From positions 1-64,000 of the forward strand of contig JAEURC010000015.1 of assembly GCA_016789025.1 (NCBI GenBank): a stretch of 64,000 nt of DNA, in the 5' to 3' direction. Positions 15,317 through 24,287 of the stretch are shown in pieces; the first letter of the stretch is position 1; every line of letters begins with the position of its first letter. The position numbers and the translations under genes were made by a program. The notes beneath the pieces are model-generated. The model saw only the letters and a list, made by a program, of their open reading frames with translations, was not told where the DNA came from and did not search any database. Origin of the DNA: Anaerolineales bacterium. GTDB lineage: Bacteria > Chloroflexota > Anaerolineae > Anaerolineales > Villigracilaceae.

Positions 15317-15825
15317 TTTTTCATCGAAGGGACGCTTCGCAGGGCGTTGAGGGCGCGTTCGATCTGTTTGAGGTGCGCGCGTTCATGGCGGGCAAGCCCG
15401 TCCGCATGGGATATCAGCGTTTGCTGGAGAGGCTTTCCCGCTCCGACGAGTGTGTTCGTGCGTGTCCAGTCCTTTGCTTGCAGCGGTTCCAACACCGACA
15501 GGAGTTTCTTCCGCTGTTTCGTAAAGGCACGTAGTGAAGACTGAAATGTCTGTTCGAGATAATCGGTAGATTTTATCCACGTGCGCGGATTCATTGCCTT
15601 GATCGTTGGGTTACTTTTTGCAAGGATCGTCATAATGTAGTAGCCGCCCCACACGTCATTACATGCGCGCAAGTGCGCAAGCACCTCGTTGGCAGACCAT
15701 TCACCGACGCTGGGAGGTTTATGCAATTGAGCCGACGTCAACCCGACGGTGAGTTTTGCCAACCGCGGCGGGGTTTCTTTCAGTATCGTCAGAATTTCTT
15801 CGATGGGGAGATATTTGGATCTCAT
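15313..15825 (-). CDS. DinB-family protein
   Basis: About 170 aa with the DinB/YfiT four-helix-bundle pattern: an early SVGEWSANEVLAHLRACNDVW stretch (His near residue 65 from this start), a middle region with DYLEQTFQSSLRAF, and a late LISHADGLARHERAHLKQIE block carrying the second and third metal-type histidines. Members bind Ni/Zn or act as thiol-dependent transferases; the substrate is unknown. The start at 15825 (MRSKYLP) avoids a poorly supported extension. It is co-translated with the Imm-5-like gene through an ATGA overlap. Confidence 0.8.
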   Translation of the reverse strand: MRSKYLPIEEILTILKETPPRLAKLTVGLTSAQLHKPPSVGEWSANEVLAHLRACNDVWGGYYIMTILAKSNPTIKAMNPRTWIKSTDYLEQTFQSSLRAFTKQRKKLLSVLEPLQAKDWTRTNTLVGAGKPLQQTLISHADGLARHERAHLKQIERALNALRSVPSMKK

Positions 15826-15904
15826 GTTGGTATTGCTTCCGTACTTGATGAGGAAGTAGGTCAACGGCTTGCGTCAATGGCGGACGCTTTGTTCGGCGGT
15901 CTAA

Positions 15905-16639
15905 TTAATAACCGTACACTGATACATGCATTTTACTGTTTATATCAAATGCGCTTCGTTCCCAGTTCGCAAACCTTTGTATGAGACGCATTCCTGCGAT
16001 GCGAGCCATCAAGTCCATTTCTCCAGGAGTGATCAAGCGGCACACAATGGGCGACATGCTTATACCCTGCGAGGTGAATTCAATGTGATTCTCTTCCAGC
16101 AATTGTGTGACTGGGTCATAACGGGCAACGTCAAGACCGACCGCCTCTTTGCCTACATACTCGGCGTGAACATAATCTGGTTTATCGGGGGAAATCCAAG
16201 CATGGGGCAGGGCTGTTTCAACTACGAAAACGCCGTCTTTTGTAAGGTGACGCGCGGCATTTTCAAAGCAATGGATCTGGTCATCGGCAGTCAAGAGATT
16301 AAATATCGTGTTGTAGACCAGATATACAAGCGGATATTGACGATCGGTTGTCGCGCTGGACATATCGCCGAGGATCACGGTGATGTTTCTTCCCTCTGGT
16401 TTGGCGCGAAGTATTTCAACCATGTGAGGCGACAATTCGATACCGTCCACGCGGACGCCTTTTGCTGTAAGCGGAACAGCGATACGCCCTGTGCCAATTG
16501 CAAATTCGAGCGCCGTCCCGTCTTTTGCAAATTCCGCAAGAAAAGAAGCCGCAGACTCTTCGTCTCCACGCTTGTGATCGTCGTAGTCTGCGGCTACATC
16601 TGAACCAAAACTTTTGGCGGGGTCAAAGTCTTTCATCAT
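15905..16639 (-). CDS. SAM-dependent class I methyltransferase
   Basis: A 244-aa Rossmann methyltransferase. Motif I is ALEFAIGTGRIAVPL (about 43-57), motif post-I VDGIELSPHMVEIL, motif II around VILGDMSS, and motif IV VYLVYNTIFNLLTAD. It resembles Methyltransf_25 small-molecule enzymes with no substrate clue. The promoter has TATAAT 16 bases before an AAGGAATAG Shine-Dalgarno. It is separated from lipA by a terminator hairpin and from the DinB gene by 80 bases, so it is likely its own transcript. Confidence 0.85.
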   Translation of the reverse strand: MMKDFDPAKSFGSDVAADYDDHKRGDEESAASFLAEFAKDGTALEFAIGTGRIAVPLTAKGVRVDGIELSPHMVEILRAKPEGRNITVILGDMSSATTDRQYPLVYLVYNTIFNLLTADDQIHCFENAARHLTKDGVFVVETALPHAWISPDKPDYVHAEYVGKEAVGLDVARYDPVTQLLEENHIEFTSQGISMSPIVCRLITPGEMDLMARIAGMRLIQRFANWERSAFDINSKMHVSVYGY

Positions 16640-16712
16640 CTATTCCTTTGGAGAGATTATAAACTTAATTCAAACGAAGACTCCGCAACACCCTTCCATT
16701 AACAAACCAAAA

Positions 16713-16740
16713 ACTCCCGCCGACCTGCGCCAGCGGGAGT
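16713..16740 (-). terminator. Terminator of lipA
   Basis: Read on the minus strand: ACTCCCGC (16740-16733), 12-base loop, GCGGGAGT (16720-16713), then TTTTTGGTTTG. Eight base pairs, well placed after the lipA stop. Confidence 0.75.
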
Positions 16741-16754
16741 CTCAATCTCCAATC

Positions 16755-16808
16755 CTTCGACAAGCTCAGGACAAGTCTCTAGTCTCTAGTCTCTAATCTC
16801 CAGTCTCT
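16755..16808. repeat. CCTTCGACAAGCTCAGG plus AGTCTCT heptamer run at the lipA 3' end
   Basis: A CTTCGAC-GCTCAGG unit followed by heptamers (aagtctctagtctctagtctctaatctccagtctctg). The last codons and the stop of lipA are built from this run. Confidence 0.75.
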
Positions 16809-17743
16809 GCTCTTTCCCCATACAACTTCCGATGCACCACGCTCAATGCTCTCACCTGCTCCGCGGCATGATACGACGACCTTACCAGCGGATTCGACTC
16901 GACCCATTTGAATCCGATCTCTTTTCCGTAGTCGCGCAGTTCGGCGAATTCTTCCATGGTGTAGTAGCGCGAAATCGGCATGTGCTTCTTGCTCGGTTGC
17001 AAGTATTGACCGATGGTCAAAATGTCCACGCCCCATGAGCGTTGATCGCGCATCACGGCTTTGATCTCGTCCATCTCTTCGCCGAGACCGACCATGATGC
17101 CCGACTTGGTCAGCACTTCGGGGTCGAGTTTCTTCGCGTTCGAGAGAGTCGCCGCCGCCCAATCGTAATTATCCTGCGGTTGGACTTGCTTGAACAAGCG
17201 CGGCACGGTCTCCACGTTGTGATTCAAAATTTCAGGTCGCGCATCCATCACAATTTTCAATGCTTCGAGCGAGCCTTTGAAATCGGGGATCAACACTTCG
17301 ATGGAACAACCGGGCAACAATTCTCGAATTCTGCGAATGACCATCGCAAAGATGGGCGATCCGCCATCGCGCCTCTCGTCACGGTTCACGGAAGTAATCA
17401 CCGCGTGTTTCAACTCCATGGATTTGACGGCTTGCGCCACGCGTTCGGCTTCGCCCCAATCCATAAGCGTGGGCTTGCCGTGTTTGATGTCGCAGAATCC
17501 GCACGTGCGCGTGCACACGTCGCCGAGCATCAAAAAGGTGGCGGTTCCGCTTCCCCAACATTCGCCGAGGTTCGGGCACATCGCTTCTTCGCACACGGTA
17601 TGCAAAGACTTCGAGCGCATCAACGTTTGAATGCGTTCGTAGTTTTCACCCGCGGGTGCGCGCACCTTGATCCATTCGGGGCGGCGCAGAGGGCGCACGT
17701 CGCTAGGGGGGATGATTCGGTCTCTCGTAGGGGTAACAGACAT
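16793..17743 (-). CDS. lipA: Lipoyl synthase
   Basis: A 316-aa radical-SAM enzyme that inserts two sulfurs into octanoyl groups on lipoyl-dependent proteins. The auxiliary cluster motif [12 protein letters not shown] (CX4CX5C) and the radical-SAM motif CTRTCGFC (CX3CX2C) are both intact, and the late RSSYHAAE contains the conserved serine ligand of the auxiliary cluster. The last residues (AETGD) are encoded by the AGTCTCT micro-repeat. No lipB is adjacent, which is uncommon. A hairpin terminator follows. Very sure identity. Confidence 0.97.
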   Translation of the reverse strand: MSVTPTRDRIIPPSDVRPLRRPEWIKVRAPAGENYERIQTLMRSKSLHTVCEEAMCPNLGECWGSGTATFLMLGDVCTRTCGFCDIKHGKPTLMDWGEAERVAQAVKSMELKHAVITSVNRDERRDGGSPIFAMVIRRIRELLPGCSIEVLIPDFKGSLEALKIVMDARPEILNHNVETVPRLFKQVQPQDNYDWAAATLSNAKKLDPEVLTKSGIMVGLGEEMDEIKAVMRDQRSWGVDILTIGQYLQPSKKHMPISRYYTMEEFAELRDYGKEIGFKWVESNPLVRSSYHAAEQVRALSVVHRKLYGERAETGD

Positions 17744-17782
17744 AAGGTCGGTTTGAAGCGTGGAGCGGGATGGTATCCCGCT

Positions 17783-19090
17783 TTACTTCTTTCTCACTTT
17801 CAATCGTATTCCGCTGACTTCGACAACTTCCACTTTATCTCCCTTACTAAACTTTTCGGATTCATTCACGGAGGACGCGCTCCACAGCTCAGACTCTAAC
17901 TGGACTTGACCGCCCGCTTCATCCCAACTTCGAACTGTTCCAATTTTTCCCGCGAGCGACTCTACCCCCACGCTGACCGGCACACGCAGCGCGCGTAACG
18001 CGAACATGAGGATGCCGAAGAAGAACAGACCCAGTAAAACACCGGTGGCGATTACCAACGGGACAGACACGCGTTGGAACTGCGGCGTGCCGGGCGAGTT
18101 GAACAACACCAGTGCGCCGACGATGAACGACGCGACGCCTGCCGCGGTTAACGCGCCATGCGTGGGCGCTTTGATATCGAGGATGAATAAGACGAATGCG
18201 GTGATGAGGAAAATAAACCCGAACCAATTAACGGGCAACACGCCCAAGCCGTACGTCGCCAGCGTGAGGCAGACCACGCCGATGAATCCCGCGACCCATC
18301 CGCCGGGGCTGGAGATTTCGATGAGCACGGATTGCACGCCGATGGCGATAAGCAGGAACGCAATGTTCGGGTCGGTGAGCAGCATCAGGAACTGTTCGAT
18401 GAAACTGATCTGGAGCGGTTGCACGTCGGCGTTCTTTGTGTTCAACACGCGCGGACCGTCGCTCATTTGCACGGTGAAGCCGTAGAGCGATTTGAGCAGG
18501 TCGTCAACGTCGTTTGCAATGAAGTCAATTAAATGGACTTTGAGCGCCTCGTCCGCTGTGGCGGCTTTCGCTTCGTCAATCATCGATTCGGCGAGGGCAA
18601 GCGCGTCTTTTCCGCGCGGCTCCACAAATGGGCGGATGGCGGCTTTGGTGATTTCCATCGCTTTTTTTTCTTCGGTCGTGGGGAGGTCTTCGCCCGAACT
18701 GCTGATGGGACTCGACGCGCCGATGGACGTTTCGGGCGCCATCGCCGAGGCGTGACCCGACATGGTGATCATCGCCCCCGCACTGCCCGCGATCGCGTTT
18801 CTCGGCGCAACGTACACCACAACGGGAACGTCGCTGCTCCGAATCTCTTTGATGATCTCGAGCATCGTGAGGATGCTTCCGCCCGGCGTGTTGAGTTGAA
18901 TGATGAGGACTTCGGCGTTCCTTCGCTCTGCCGTTTCAACCCCGCGTTTGATATATTCGTACATGGGCGGCATGATGGGCCCGTCTGCCGTCATCACCAA
19001 CGCGAGCGGCTCGTCGCTTTGTGCGCACGCAGGTTGGAAGACGTTCATCAACGCGCCGAGAACGATCAGCAGTAAACCAATTCGCTTCAT
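17783..19090 (-). CDS. NfeD family protein with ClpP-like serine protease domain
   Basis: About 435 aa. A signal peptide (MKRIGLLLIVLGALMNVFQPACAQ) precedes a ClpP/SppA-like domain (about 30-215) with NTPGGSILTMLEII and AGSAGAMITMSGHASAMAP, then four to five membrane helices and a C-terminal OB-fold NfeDC domain ending KVEVVEVSGIRLKVRKK. This is the full-length NfeD1b type, which processes membrane partners such as stomatin/SPFH proteins; no SPFH gene is adjacent. The start is placed at 19090; TATAAT sits seven bases upstream, so the transcript may be leaderless. That promoter overlaps the terminator of the tauE-like gene. Confidence 0.9.
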   Translation of the reverse strand: MKRIGLLLIVLGALMNVFQPACAQSDEPLALVMTADGPIMPPMYEYIKRGVETAERRNAEVLIIQLNTPGGSILTMLEIIKEIRSSDVPVVVYVAPRNAIAGSAGAMITMSGHASAMAPETSIGASSPISSSGEDLPTTEEKKAMEITKAAIRPFVEPRGKDALALAESMIDEAKAATADEALKVHLIDFIANDVDDLLKSLYGFTVQMSDGPRVLNTKNADVQPLQISFIEQFLMLLTDPNIAFLLIAIGVQSVLIEISSPGGWVAGFIGVVCLTLATYGLGVLPVNWFGFIFLITAFVLFILDIKAPTHGALTAAGVASFIVGALVLFNSPGTPQFQRVSVPLVIATGVLLGLFFFGILMFALRALRVPVSVGVESLAGKIGTVRSWDEAGGQVQLESELWSASSVNESEKFSKGDKVEVVEVSGIRLKVRKK

Positions 19091-19114
19091 GACCTGAATT
19101 ATAACTCCTAAAAA

Positions 19115-19144
19115 TTGATGCGGATGTGGGCGCATCCGCATCAA
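19115..19144 (-). terminator. Terminator of the TauE/SafE gene
   Basis: Perfect 12-bp stem TTGATGCGGATG (19115-19126)/CATCCGCATCAA (19133-19144); on the minus strand it is followed by TTTTTAGGAG. Confidence 0.8.
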
Positions 19145-19152
19145 TCAAATGA

Positions 19153-19908
19153 TCATTTCAAGCCTAATAGGATCGTCCGAACGCTCAAAAAGACGATCAA
19201 AACTCCGACCAAGATCATCAATGCCTTCAAGGGTAATTTCTTTACCAAGAGCGCGGCAAACGGTGCGGCGATGGCTCCCCCGATCAGCAAACCGAGAATG
19301 ATCTGCCAATACTCACCGAAACTCAGCGTGATGACAAATATGATGGATTGCGCCAAAGTCACGAAGAATTCTGTGAAGTTGACCGAGCCGATCGTCAGGC
19401 GTGGATTTTTTCCGTTTGCCACAAGCGTTGATGTGACCACCGGTCCCCAGCCGCCTCCGCCGATGGCATCGCAGAATCCGCCGAGCAAGCCCAACACGCC
19501 AACGCGCTTTCCGTATTCGTCCAGCCTGCCATCATGAGGTTGTGCCTTGAATGCTTTGACGATGATCACAATTCCCATGACGATCAAGTATGCTGAGATG
19601 TACGGCTTGATCAGGTCGCCATCTAAAGAGGTGAGCAGGTATGCGCCAAGAATTCCGCCGAGGACGCCGGGAATGACCAATCGGCGGATCAGTTTCCAGT
19701 CAATGTTGCCGAGGCGCCAATGCGAAGCGCCCGAAATCCCGGTTGTCACCACTTCAGCCATGTGCACGCTGGCTGATGCCGCGGCAGGGGGGATGCCGAG
19801 GCTGAGTAAAAACGTATTTGAGCTGACGCCGTACGCCATGCCCAGCGCGCCGTCGATCATTTGTGCGAGAAAGCCCACAACGATGAACACCAATATATTT
19901 GTTTCCAC
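19153..19908 (-). CDS. TauE/SafE-family sulfite/sulfonate exporter
   Basis: A 251-aa membrane protein with about eight helices and two TauE/SafE repeats: FLAQMIDGALGMAYGVSSNTFLL near the N-terminus and LGLLGGFCDAIGGGGWGPVV in the second half. Members move organosulfur compounds or sulfite. I set the start at GTG 19908, behind AGGAGATATCGAA; upstream ATG-initiated reading (20106) would translate the AT-rich regulatory region and lacks homology. It is divergent from an Rrf2 regulator, with palindromes between, so sulfur-responsive control is likely. Confidence 0.85.
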   Translation of the reverse strand: METNILVFIVVGFLAQMIDGALGMAYGVSSNTFLLSLGIPPAAASASVHMAEVVTTGISGASHWRLGNIDWKLIRRLVIPGVLGGILGAYLLTSLDGDLIKPYISAYLIVMGIVIIVKAFKAQPHDGRLDEYGKRVGVLGLLGGFCDAIGGGGWGPVVTSTLVANGKNPRLTIGSVNFTEFFVTLAQSIIFVITLSFGEYWQIILGLLIGGAIAAPFAALLVKKLPLKALMILVGVLIVFLSVRTILLGLK

Positions 19909-20141
19909 TTCGATATCTCCTGTTGTTAGTATTATAAAGTCTATATATTTAGTAGGGTTTAAAATTAAAAAAACAAGCGCTTGTTCTTTTATCTTGAATA
20001 TCCTACTAAGTAAATATGAATTATAGACTAAATCATAATTCAGCGGCTGAATTATGTCAAGGATGGAAATGAAAGACCGAGAACTTGACATCCCGTCCTT
20101 TTTCACTATACTACCGATAGGAAAAATAAGAAAAGGAAACC
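19909..20141. promoter_or_regulatory. Rrf2/TauE divergent regulatory region with palindromes
   Basis: Contains AACAAGCGCTTGTT (about 19973-19986), CATAATTCAG-CGG-CTGAATTATG (20034-20056, 10-bp arms) and an inverted pair ATATTTAGTAGG / CCTACTAAGTAAATAT. The Rrf2 promoter is TTGACA (20085-20090), 16-base spacer, TATACT (20107-20112). Confidence 0.7.
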
Positions 20142-20543
20142 ATGAAACTTACCGCCCGCAGTGAATACGCCTTGCTTGCGCTTACCTATCTGGCGCGCCA
20201 TCAGGATGAAGGTTATATCTCGATTGATACGATCGCCAAGGCGCAGGGAATTCCTCCGAAATTTCTCGAACAGTTGATGCTGGCGTTGAAGCGCGCCCGT
20301 TTTTTACGGAGCACCAAAGGGCAAAAAGGCGGCTATCAACTCGCGGTGAAGCCGAATCAAATTCCGCTCGCCGAGGTGATTCGTCTGTTCGATGGCGCCC
20401 TCGCGCCGACCGAATCGGTGAGCGAGAATTTCTACGAATCCACGCCGATCGAAAAAGAAAAGCGGTTGACCAGAGTGTTCAAGGATATTCGCGATTATGT
20501 TTCGCAGAAGCTCGAGAAAACAACGATCGCCGATGTAATGTAG
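20142..20543 (+). CDS. Rrf2-family transcriptional regulator, cysteine-free
   Basis: A 133-aa winged-helix regulator: MKLTARSEYALLALTYLA, then the HTH IDTIAKAQGIPPKFLEQLMLALKRA and the wing GQKGGYQLA. It has no cysteine at all, so it cannot carry an IscR/NsrR-type Fe-S cluster and resembles the CymR group, which responds to cysteine metabolism through a partner enzyme. The divergent TauE/SafE gene and palindromic intergenic region fit sulfur control. A consensus promoter and an AAAAGGAAACC Shine-Dalgarno are present. Family sure; effector inferred. Confidence 0.88.
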   Translation: MKLTARSEYALLALTYLARHQDEGYISIDTIAKAQGIPPKFLEQLMLALKRARFLRSTKGQKGGYQLAVKPNQIPLAEVIRLFDGALAPTESVSENFYESTPIEKEKRLTRVFKDIRDYVSQKLEKTTIADVM

Positions 20544-20641
20544 CAGATCTCCAGTAACGGAATGATAAACGCCTGAACAGAGGATCAGGCGTTTTGGGTA
20601 AGTCGCTTTTATATATTGAGCAAAAGCGGGAATTATCCTTT

Positions 20642-21619
20642 TTATTTTTCGGATACCACATTCAACTCCCTCGAATACCGATCCAGCCAGCGGTTTGACC
20701 AGCCCCAGAGTGTGGCGTCGCGCACGATACGTTTCACTTCTTCGCGCGTCATTTTTGCCTCGGAGTTGAACACATCCGTGTTGCGGCGGCTGATCGCGAG
20801 CGTGCGGATGGCGAACATGAGCGGGAAGATGCACGCGAGGCGGATGCGGTGCTGCCACCTCGGCAGGGTTTTGACGCACGTCAACGCGGCGTGCAAGTGA
20901 CGTTCCGCTTTGTCGGCGAGCATGTCCAGCACTTTGATCGCCTCGGCGCGATTCTCCGGCAGGAACAACTCATTCGCCGATAAATTCACCGCCTCCAAAA
21001 ACTTTTTCGGGATGTACACCCAGCCGCGCTCGTAATCTTTCCGCAAGCCGCGAATCACGTTGACGGTTTGCAACGCCAGCCCAAATTCGCGCGCGAGCGG
21101 GAGCAATTCCTTGATGCGGAAACGGATGAACAGCGAGTACCACGCGAACAAATGCGTAAGCAAATATCCCACGCGCCCCGCCACCTCGAACATGTAATCG
21201 TCCATGTCCGCTTCGTCGTTCACTTGCGGTCCGCGTTCCACCCAGCGAGCCATGCCGTGCGTGCTATGAATGACGTGCGGCGTGATGATCTCGCGCACTT
21301 CCTTCGGGAGCAATGCCAGCCGCGCCAGAATATCCTCCGCGTGCTGCGCCACCACCGCGTCGGGATTCGACGTGTCGGCGTCCTGAATCCGACTCGTGAG
21401 ATCGCCGACGTTCGCCGAGCCGCTCAACACGTCTGCCCACAGATTGAGCAGTTCGATCTTTTTCTCCGCGGGCATGTCCTCGTTGTCCTCCAAATAATCG
21501 GACACGCGCAAGAGCAGGTATGCCACCGTCCCCGCGTCGCACAACACGGCAGGCAACTGCTCGATGCCGATGGCGAACGTGCGGCTCGCCAGCCTCAAAA
21601 GATCGCGTAATGAAATCAT
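20642..21619 (-). CDS. Squalene/phytoene synthase family protein
   Basis: A 325-aa trans-isoprenyl diphosphate synthase of the head-to-head type. The first Asp-rich motif appears as LLLRVSDYLEDNEDM (about 36-50), the central EVAGRVGYLLTHLF block is present, and the second metal site is ALQTVNVIRGLRKDYERGWVYIP, with RGLRKD replacing the common RDxxED. It should join two C15 or C20 diphosphates, more likely to squalene than phytoene by motif flavour, though the altered motif leaves room for a different activity. Its ATG overlaps the YbaK stop (ATGA). No carotenoid or hopanoid genes are nearby. Confidence 0.82.
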   Translation of the reverse strand: MISLRDLLRLASRTFAIGIEQLPAVLCDAGTVAYLLLRVSDYLEDNEDMPAEKKIELLNLWADVLSGSANVGDLTSRIQDADTSNPDAVVAQHAEDILARLALLPKEVREIITPHVIHSTHGMARWVERGPQVNDEADMDDYMFEVAGRVGYLLTHLFAWYSLFIRFRIKELLPLAREFGLALQTVNVIRGLRKDYERGWVYIPKKFLEAVNLSANELFLPENRAEAIKVLDMLADKAERHLHAALTCVKTLPRWQHRIRLACIFPLMFAIRTLAISRRNTDVFNSEAKMTREEVKRIVRDATLWGWSNRWLDRYSRELNVVSEK

Positions 21620-22170
21620 GATCTCCTCATCTCTGCCGAGTCATCTGCCAATAAAACAACCTCTGCACCTTTCAACGCGCGACGAAGATCCGCGCTTTTC
21701 AGGATGATCGCCGTGTTGCGGACTCCCGAACCGATGGAGATTTCTTCCTCTTTCAACACACTCGCGTCTATCAGGACTTTGACCCTTCGATCAAACTCAG
21801 GGCGAGCCTGACTCGCCGCCCCAAACGGACTCACCGTCCCGACGCGGTAGCCAGTCACTTCCAATACTTCCTCTTTGGTCGCCATACGGATGCGAGAGCG
21901 TTTAACGAGGTCGCGCAGTTTTTTCCAATTCACTTGCGCGGGTCCCGCTATCAAGACCATCACGAACTCACCCGTCCGCACCTGAAACAAAATACTGCGG
22001 ACGACTTGCTCGGGTCGCTGGCTTCGGGCGGACGCAGCCTCCTCGAAGGATGAAACAGCCGTCCCGTGGGTAAAGAGGCGGTGTTCGACTCCCAGAGAAT
22101 CCAATGCGAGGCTGGCGGGAGGCTTGAGCGGCGCGTTGTCCTGAGCGTGTCGAAGGGACGAAGTGTCCAT
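21616..22170 (-). CDS. YbaK/EbsC-family aminoacyl-tRNA deacylase
   Basis: A 184-aa YbaK/ProX-fold protein: FTHGTAVSSFEEAASARS, VRSILFQVRTGEFVMVLIAG, the KKLRDL lysines and the GYRVGTVSPFG active-site loop. Such proteins hydrolyse mischarged Cys- or Ala-tRNA. Two oddities come from dispersed repeats: the first 15 residues (MDTSSLRHAQDN...) and an insertion after SPFG (AASQARPEFDRRV) are translations of CCCTTCGACACGCTCAGG and CGCCCTGAGTTTGATCGAAGG units. The catalytic loop continues normally after the insertion, so the enzyme may still be active. Confidence 0.85.
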   Translation of the reverse strand: MDTSSLRHAQDNAPLKPPASLALDSLGVEHRLFTHGTAVSSFEEAASARSQRPEQVVRSILFQVRTGEFVMVLIAGPAQVNWKKLRDLVKRSRIRMATKEEVLEVTGYRVGTVSPFGAASQARPEFDRRVKVLIDASVLKEEEISIGSGVRNTAIILKSADLRRALKGAEVVLLADDSAEMRRS

Positions 22171-22227
22171 CGTGTAAAATCATACCATGCCCCCAAGTCA
22201 TAACATCATCAATAAGGAATTGTCTTT

Positions 22228-23373
22228 GTGAGTTATCTCAAACTTATCACGTTTACATGTATCCGCGTGATCCTCAACACGCCGTATCGGATGATCTATC
22301 CGTTCATTACTGTCTTTGCGAGCAGGCTTGGGGTGGAACCCAACATGATCTCGGAGTTGATCGCAAGGCGTGCGATGGTTGGCGTGTTCGCCGCTTTCAT
22401 CATCCCGCTCATCGAAGCGCGCGGACGCAAATTCGGTATGTTGTTGGGTCTTGGTTTGTTCGTGTGCGGCGCGGCGGTGGTGGCAATATCGCCCAGCCTG
22501 ACAACGCTTGGCATCGCGCTTATTTTCGGCTTGTTGGGCAAAGCATTTTTCGACCCGTCGTTATCCTCATACATTGCAGATCATGTTGCCTATGAAAAAC
22601 GCGGCACGGCGCTAGCCGTCACCGAGTTTGCGTGGTCGCTGGCGTTCGTGGTCGGCGCGCCGCTGGTGGGATGGATCCTTTCCCGTTATACATGGTCAAC
22701 GCCGTATTTGATCTTCGGTTTGCTGGGCTTGCTCGCGTTCTTTTATATCGCGTTCACGCTGACCGATTCAGCCAAGCCTGCGCATCACGAAGACGGTTTG
22801 TTTGGGAACTTGAAGGAAATTCTCAAGTCGCCTGTGGTGTTGATCGCATTCATGATCGGGTTGTCTACCACGGCTGGGAATGAAGTGATCAACGTGACCT
22901 TTGCCTTGTGGCTGGAGGATTCGTTCAAACTCCAGATCGCCGCGTTGGCGGGAGCATCGGCATTCATCGGTCTTTCTGAACTCGGCGGGGAGGGATTTGT
23001 TGCCATGTTTGCCGATCGTGTCGGCAAGATCCGCGCGGCGGGGATCGGCATCCTTGCGAACTGCGCGGCGGCGATCCTCCTGCCGCTGATCGGTCGCACG
23101 CAATTCGGGGCGTTGACGGGATTGTTCCTGTTCTATATTACGTTTGAATTTACAATTGTCAGTATCATCCCCTTGATGTCGGAGGTGATGCCATCTGCCC
23201 GTGCAACCACCTTGTCATTGGCTGGCGCGGCTCATTCTGTTGGTCGCGTGCTTGGGGCATTGTTCGGACCCATTTTGTACGCTGTCGGTTTTTCTTTCGT
23301 CACTGGCGTTGCTGTGGCGTTCAACTTGCTGGGGCTGGCGGCTGTGTGGTATGTTTCGAGGCATCACGATTAG
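22228..23373 (+). CDS. MFS transporter
   Basis: A 381-aa major-facilitator protein with about twelve predicted helices. The intracellular loop motif appears as IEARGRKFGMLLG (about 69-81), and the second half repeats it in weaker form (MFADRVGKIRAAG). The start is GTG 22228 with AAGGA ten bases upstream. It is slightly shorter than typical 400-aa drug or sugar porters. No substrate genes are linked: it stands alone between the divergent ybaK operon and a methyltransferase. Confident on superfamily only. Confidence 0.85.
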   Translation: MSYLKLITFTCIRVILNTPYRMIYPFITVFASRLGVEPNMISELIARRAMVGVFAAFIIPLIEARGRKFGMLLGLGLFVCGAAVVAISPSLTTLGIALIFGLLGKAFFDPSLSSYIADHVAYEKRGTALAVTEFAWSLAFVVGAPLVGWILSRYTWSTPYLIFGLLGLLAFFYIAFTLTDSAKPAHHEDGLFGNLKEILKSPVVLIAFMIGLSTTAGNEVINVTFALWLEDSFKLQIAALAGASAFIGLSELGGEGFVAMFADRVGKIRAAGIGILANCAAAILLPLIGRTQFGALTGLFLFYITFEFTIVSIIPLMSEVMPSARATTLSLAGAAHSVGRVLGALFGPILYAVGFSFVTGVAVAFNLLGLAAVWYVSRHHD

Positions 23374-23394
23374 CGTGTTGATCTATTAAGACCT

Positions 23395-23669
23395 ACACAA
23401 GCCCAAGACCAAGCCGCGAATTACACGAATTATCGCGAATTTCTAAAACAATTCGCGTGAATTAGCGAAACCTGTGCTGAGCCTGTCGAAGTATTCGCGG
23501 CAAAAGACTTTGACTTGCGTAATTCATGTTTATGTTTTGCCCGCGCAGGGATAAACGTTGACATAACGTATTGAATGATTGCCATGCCCGCACGGGGATT
23601 AATCCCCGTGCTATTATTACGAAGCCCGCTGCCCACAGGGTGCTTCGCGAAAGCGGACTGGAAACAAAC
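23395..23669. repeat. Cluster of dispersed repeats
   Basis: Contains ACACGAATTATCGCGAATT / AATTCGCGTGAATT opposed units, a GTGCTGAGCCTGTCGAAGTATTCG unit (23472-23495), and the perfect palindrome GCACGGGGATTAATCCCCGTGC (about 23590-23611). No gene is seen in this 275-base stretch. Confidence 0.65.
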
Positions 23670-24239
23670 ATGATGATCCTAATCCTCTACGGCTTCTTCA
23701 TCTTTCTCTTCATCCTCGGTCTGCTGTGGGTTTTCATCCCCGCGTTGTATGGATTGCCCTCGCGTCCCACGCATCCAGATCGAATCCGCAAGGCGTTGAA
23801 ATCTGCGAATCTTCAGCCCAATGAAACTCTCTACGATCTCGGCGCGGGCGATGGACGGGTGTTGTTGATTGCCGCAAAGGAATTTGGCGCGAGGACCGTC
23901 GGCGTTGAAATCGGACCCGTCCAATGCGCGTTGATCTGGCTGAGAGTCGTCGCTAGCGGACTTGGGAACAAAATTCAACTCAAATGGGGAGATTATTTCA
24001 AAACGGATCTGAGTCAGGCGGACGTAGTCTTCATCTATGCCACATCAAGGGAAGTGACGCGGCTCGCTCCGTATTTGGAGAAACAGATGAAGCGTGGATC
24101 AAGGCTGGTCTCCATTTCGGCAGATTTCCCTGAGTGGGAACCGTCGGCGTTCGACGAGCCTGATCTGTTCTTCATTTACAACATGCCGCCCAAGTATGGA
24201 AGCCTAACTACATACATGTTGAAAAACGCAAAAGAATAG
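23670..24239 (+). CDS. Membrane-anchored class I methyltransferase-like protein
   Basis: A 189-aa protein with one N-terminal helix (MMILILYGFFIFLFILGLLW) and a Rossmann domain: motif I TLYDLGAGDGRVLLIAA (about 53-69), motif II VGVEIGPVQCAL, and DVVFIYATSREV. It belongs to the DOT1-like/lysine-methyltransferase-like group of small membrane-bound methyltransferases. The substrate is unknown. I start it at 23670 because upstream codons translate the repeat cluster. A CCCTCTCCC-type repeat separates it from the convergent GNAT gene. Confidence 0.8.
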   Translation: MMILILYGFFIFLFILGLLWVFIPALYGLPSRPTHPDRIRKALKSANLQPNETLYDLGAGDGRVLLIAAKEFGARTVGVEIGPVQCALIWLRVVASGLGNKIQLKWGDYFKTDLSQADVVFIYATSREVTRLAPYLEKQMKRGSRLVSISADFPEWEPSAFDEPDLFFIYNMPPKYGSLTTYMLKNAKE

Positions 24240-24245
24240 AACTGG

Positions 24246-24286
24246 TGCATACCCTCTCCCGCTGGGAGAGGGCAGGGTGAGGGAGA
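24246..24286. repeat. CCCTCTCCC-GGGAGAGGGCAGGGTGAGGG repeat
   Basis: Inverted repeat between convergent genes; may serve as a terminator. Same class as the unit translated at the start of pstA. Confidence 0.65.
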
Positions 24287-24287
24287 C

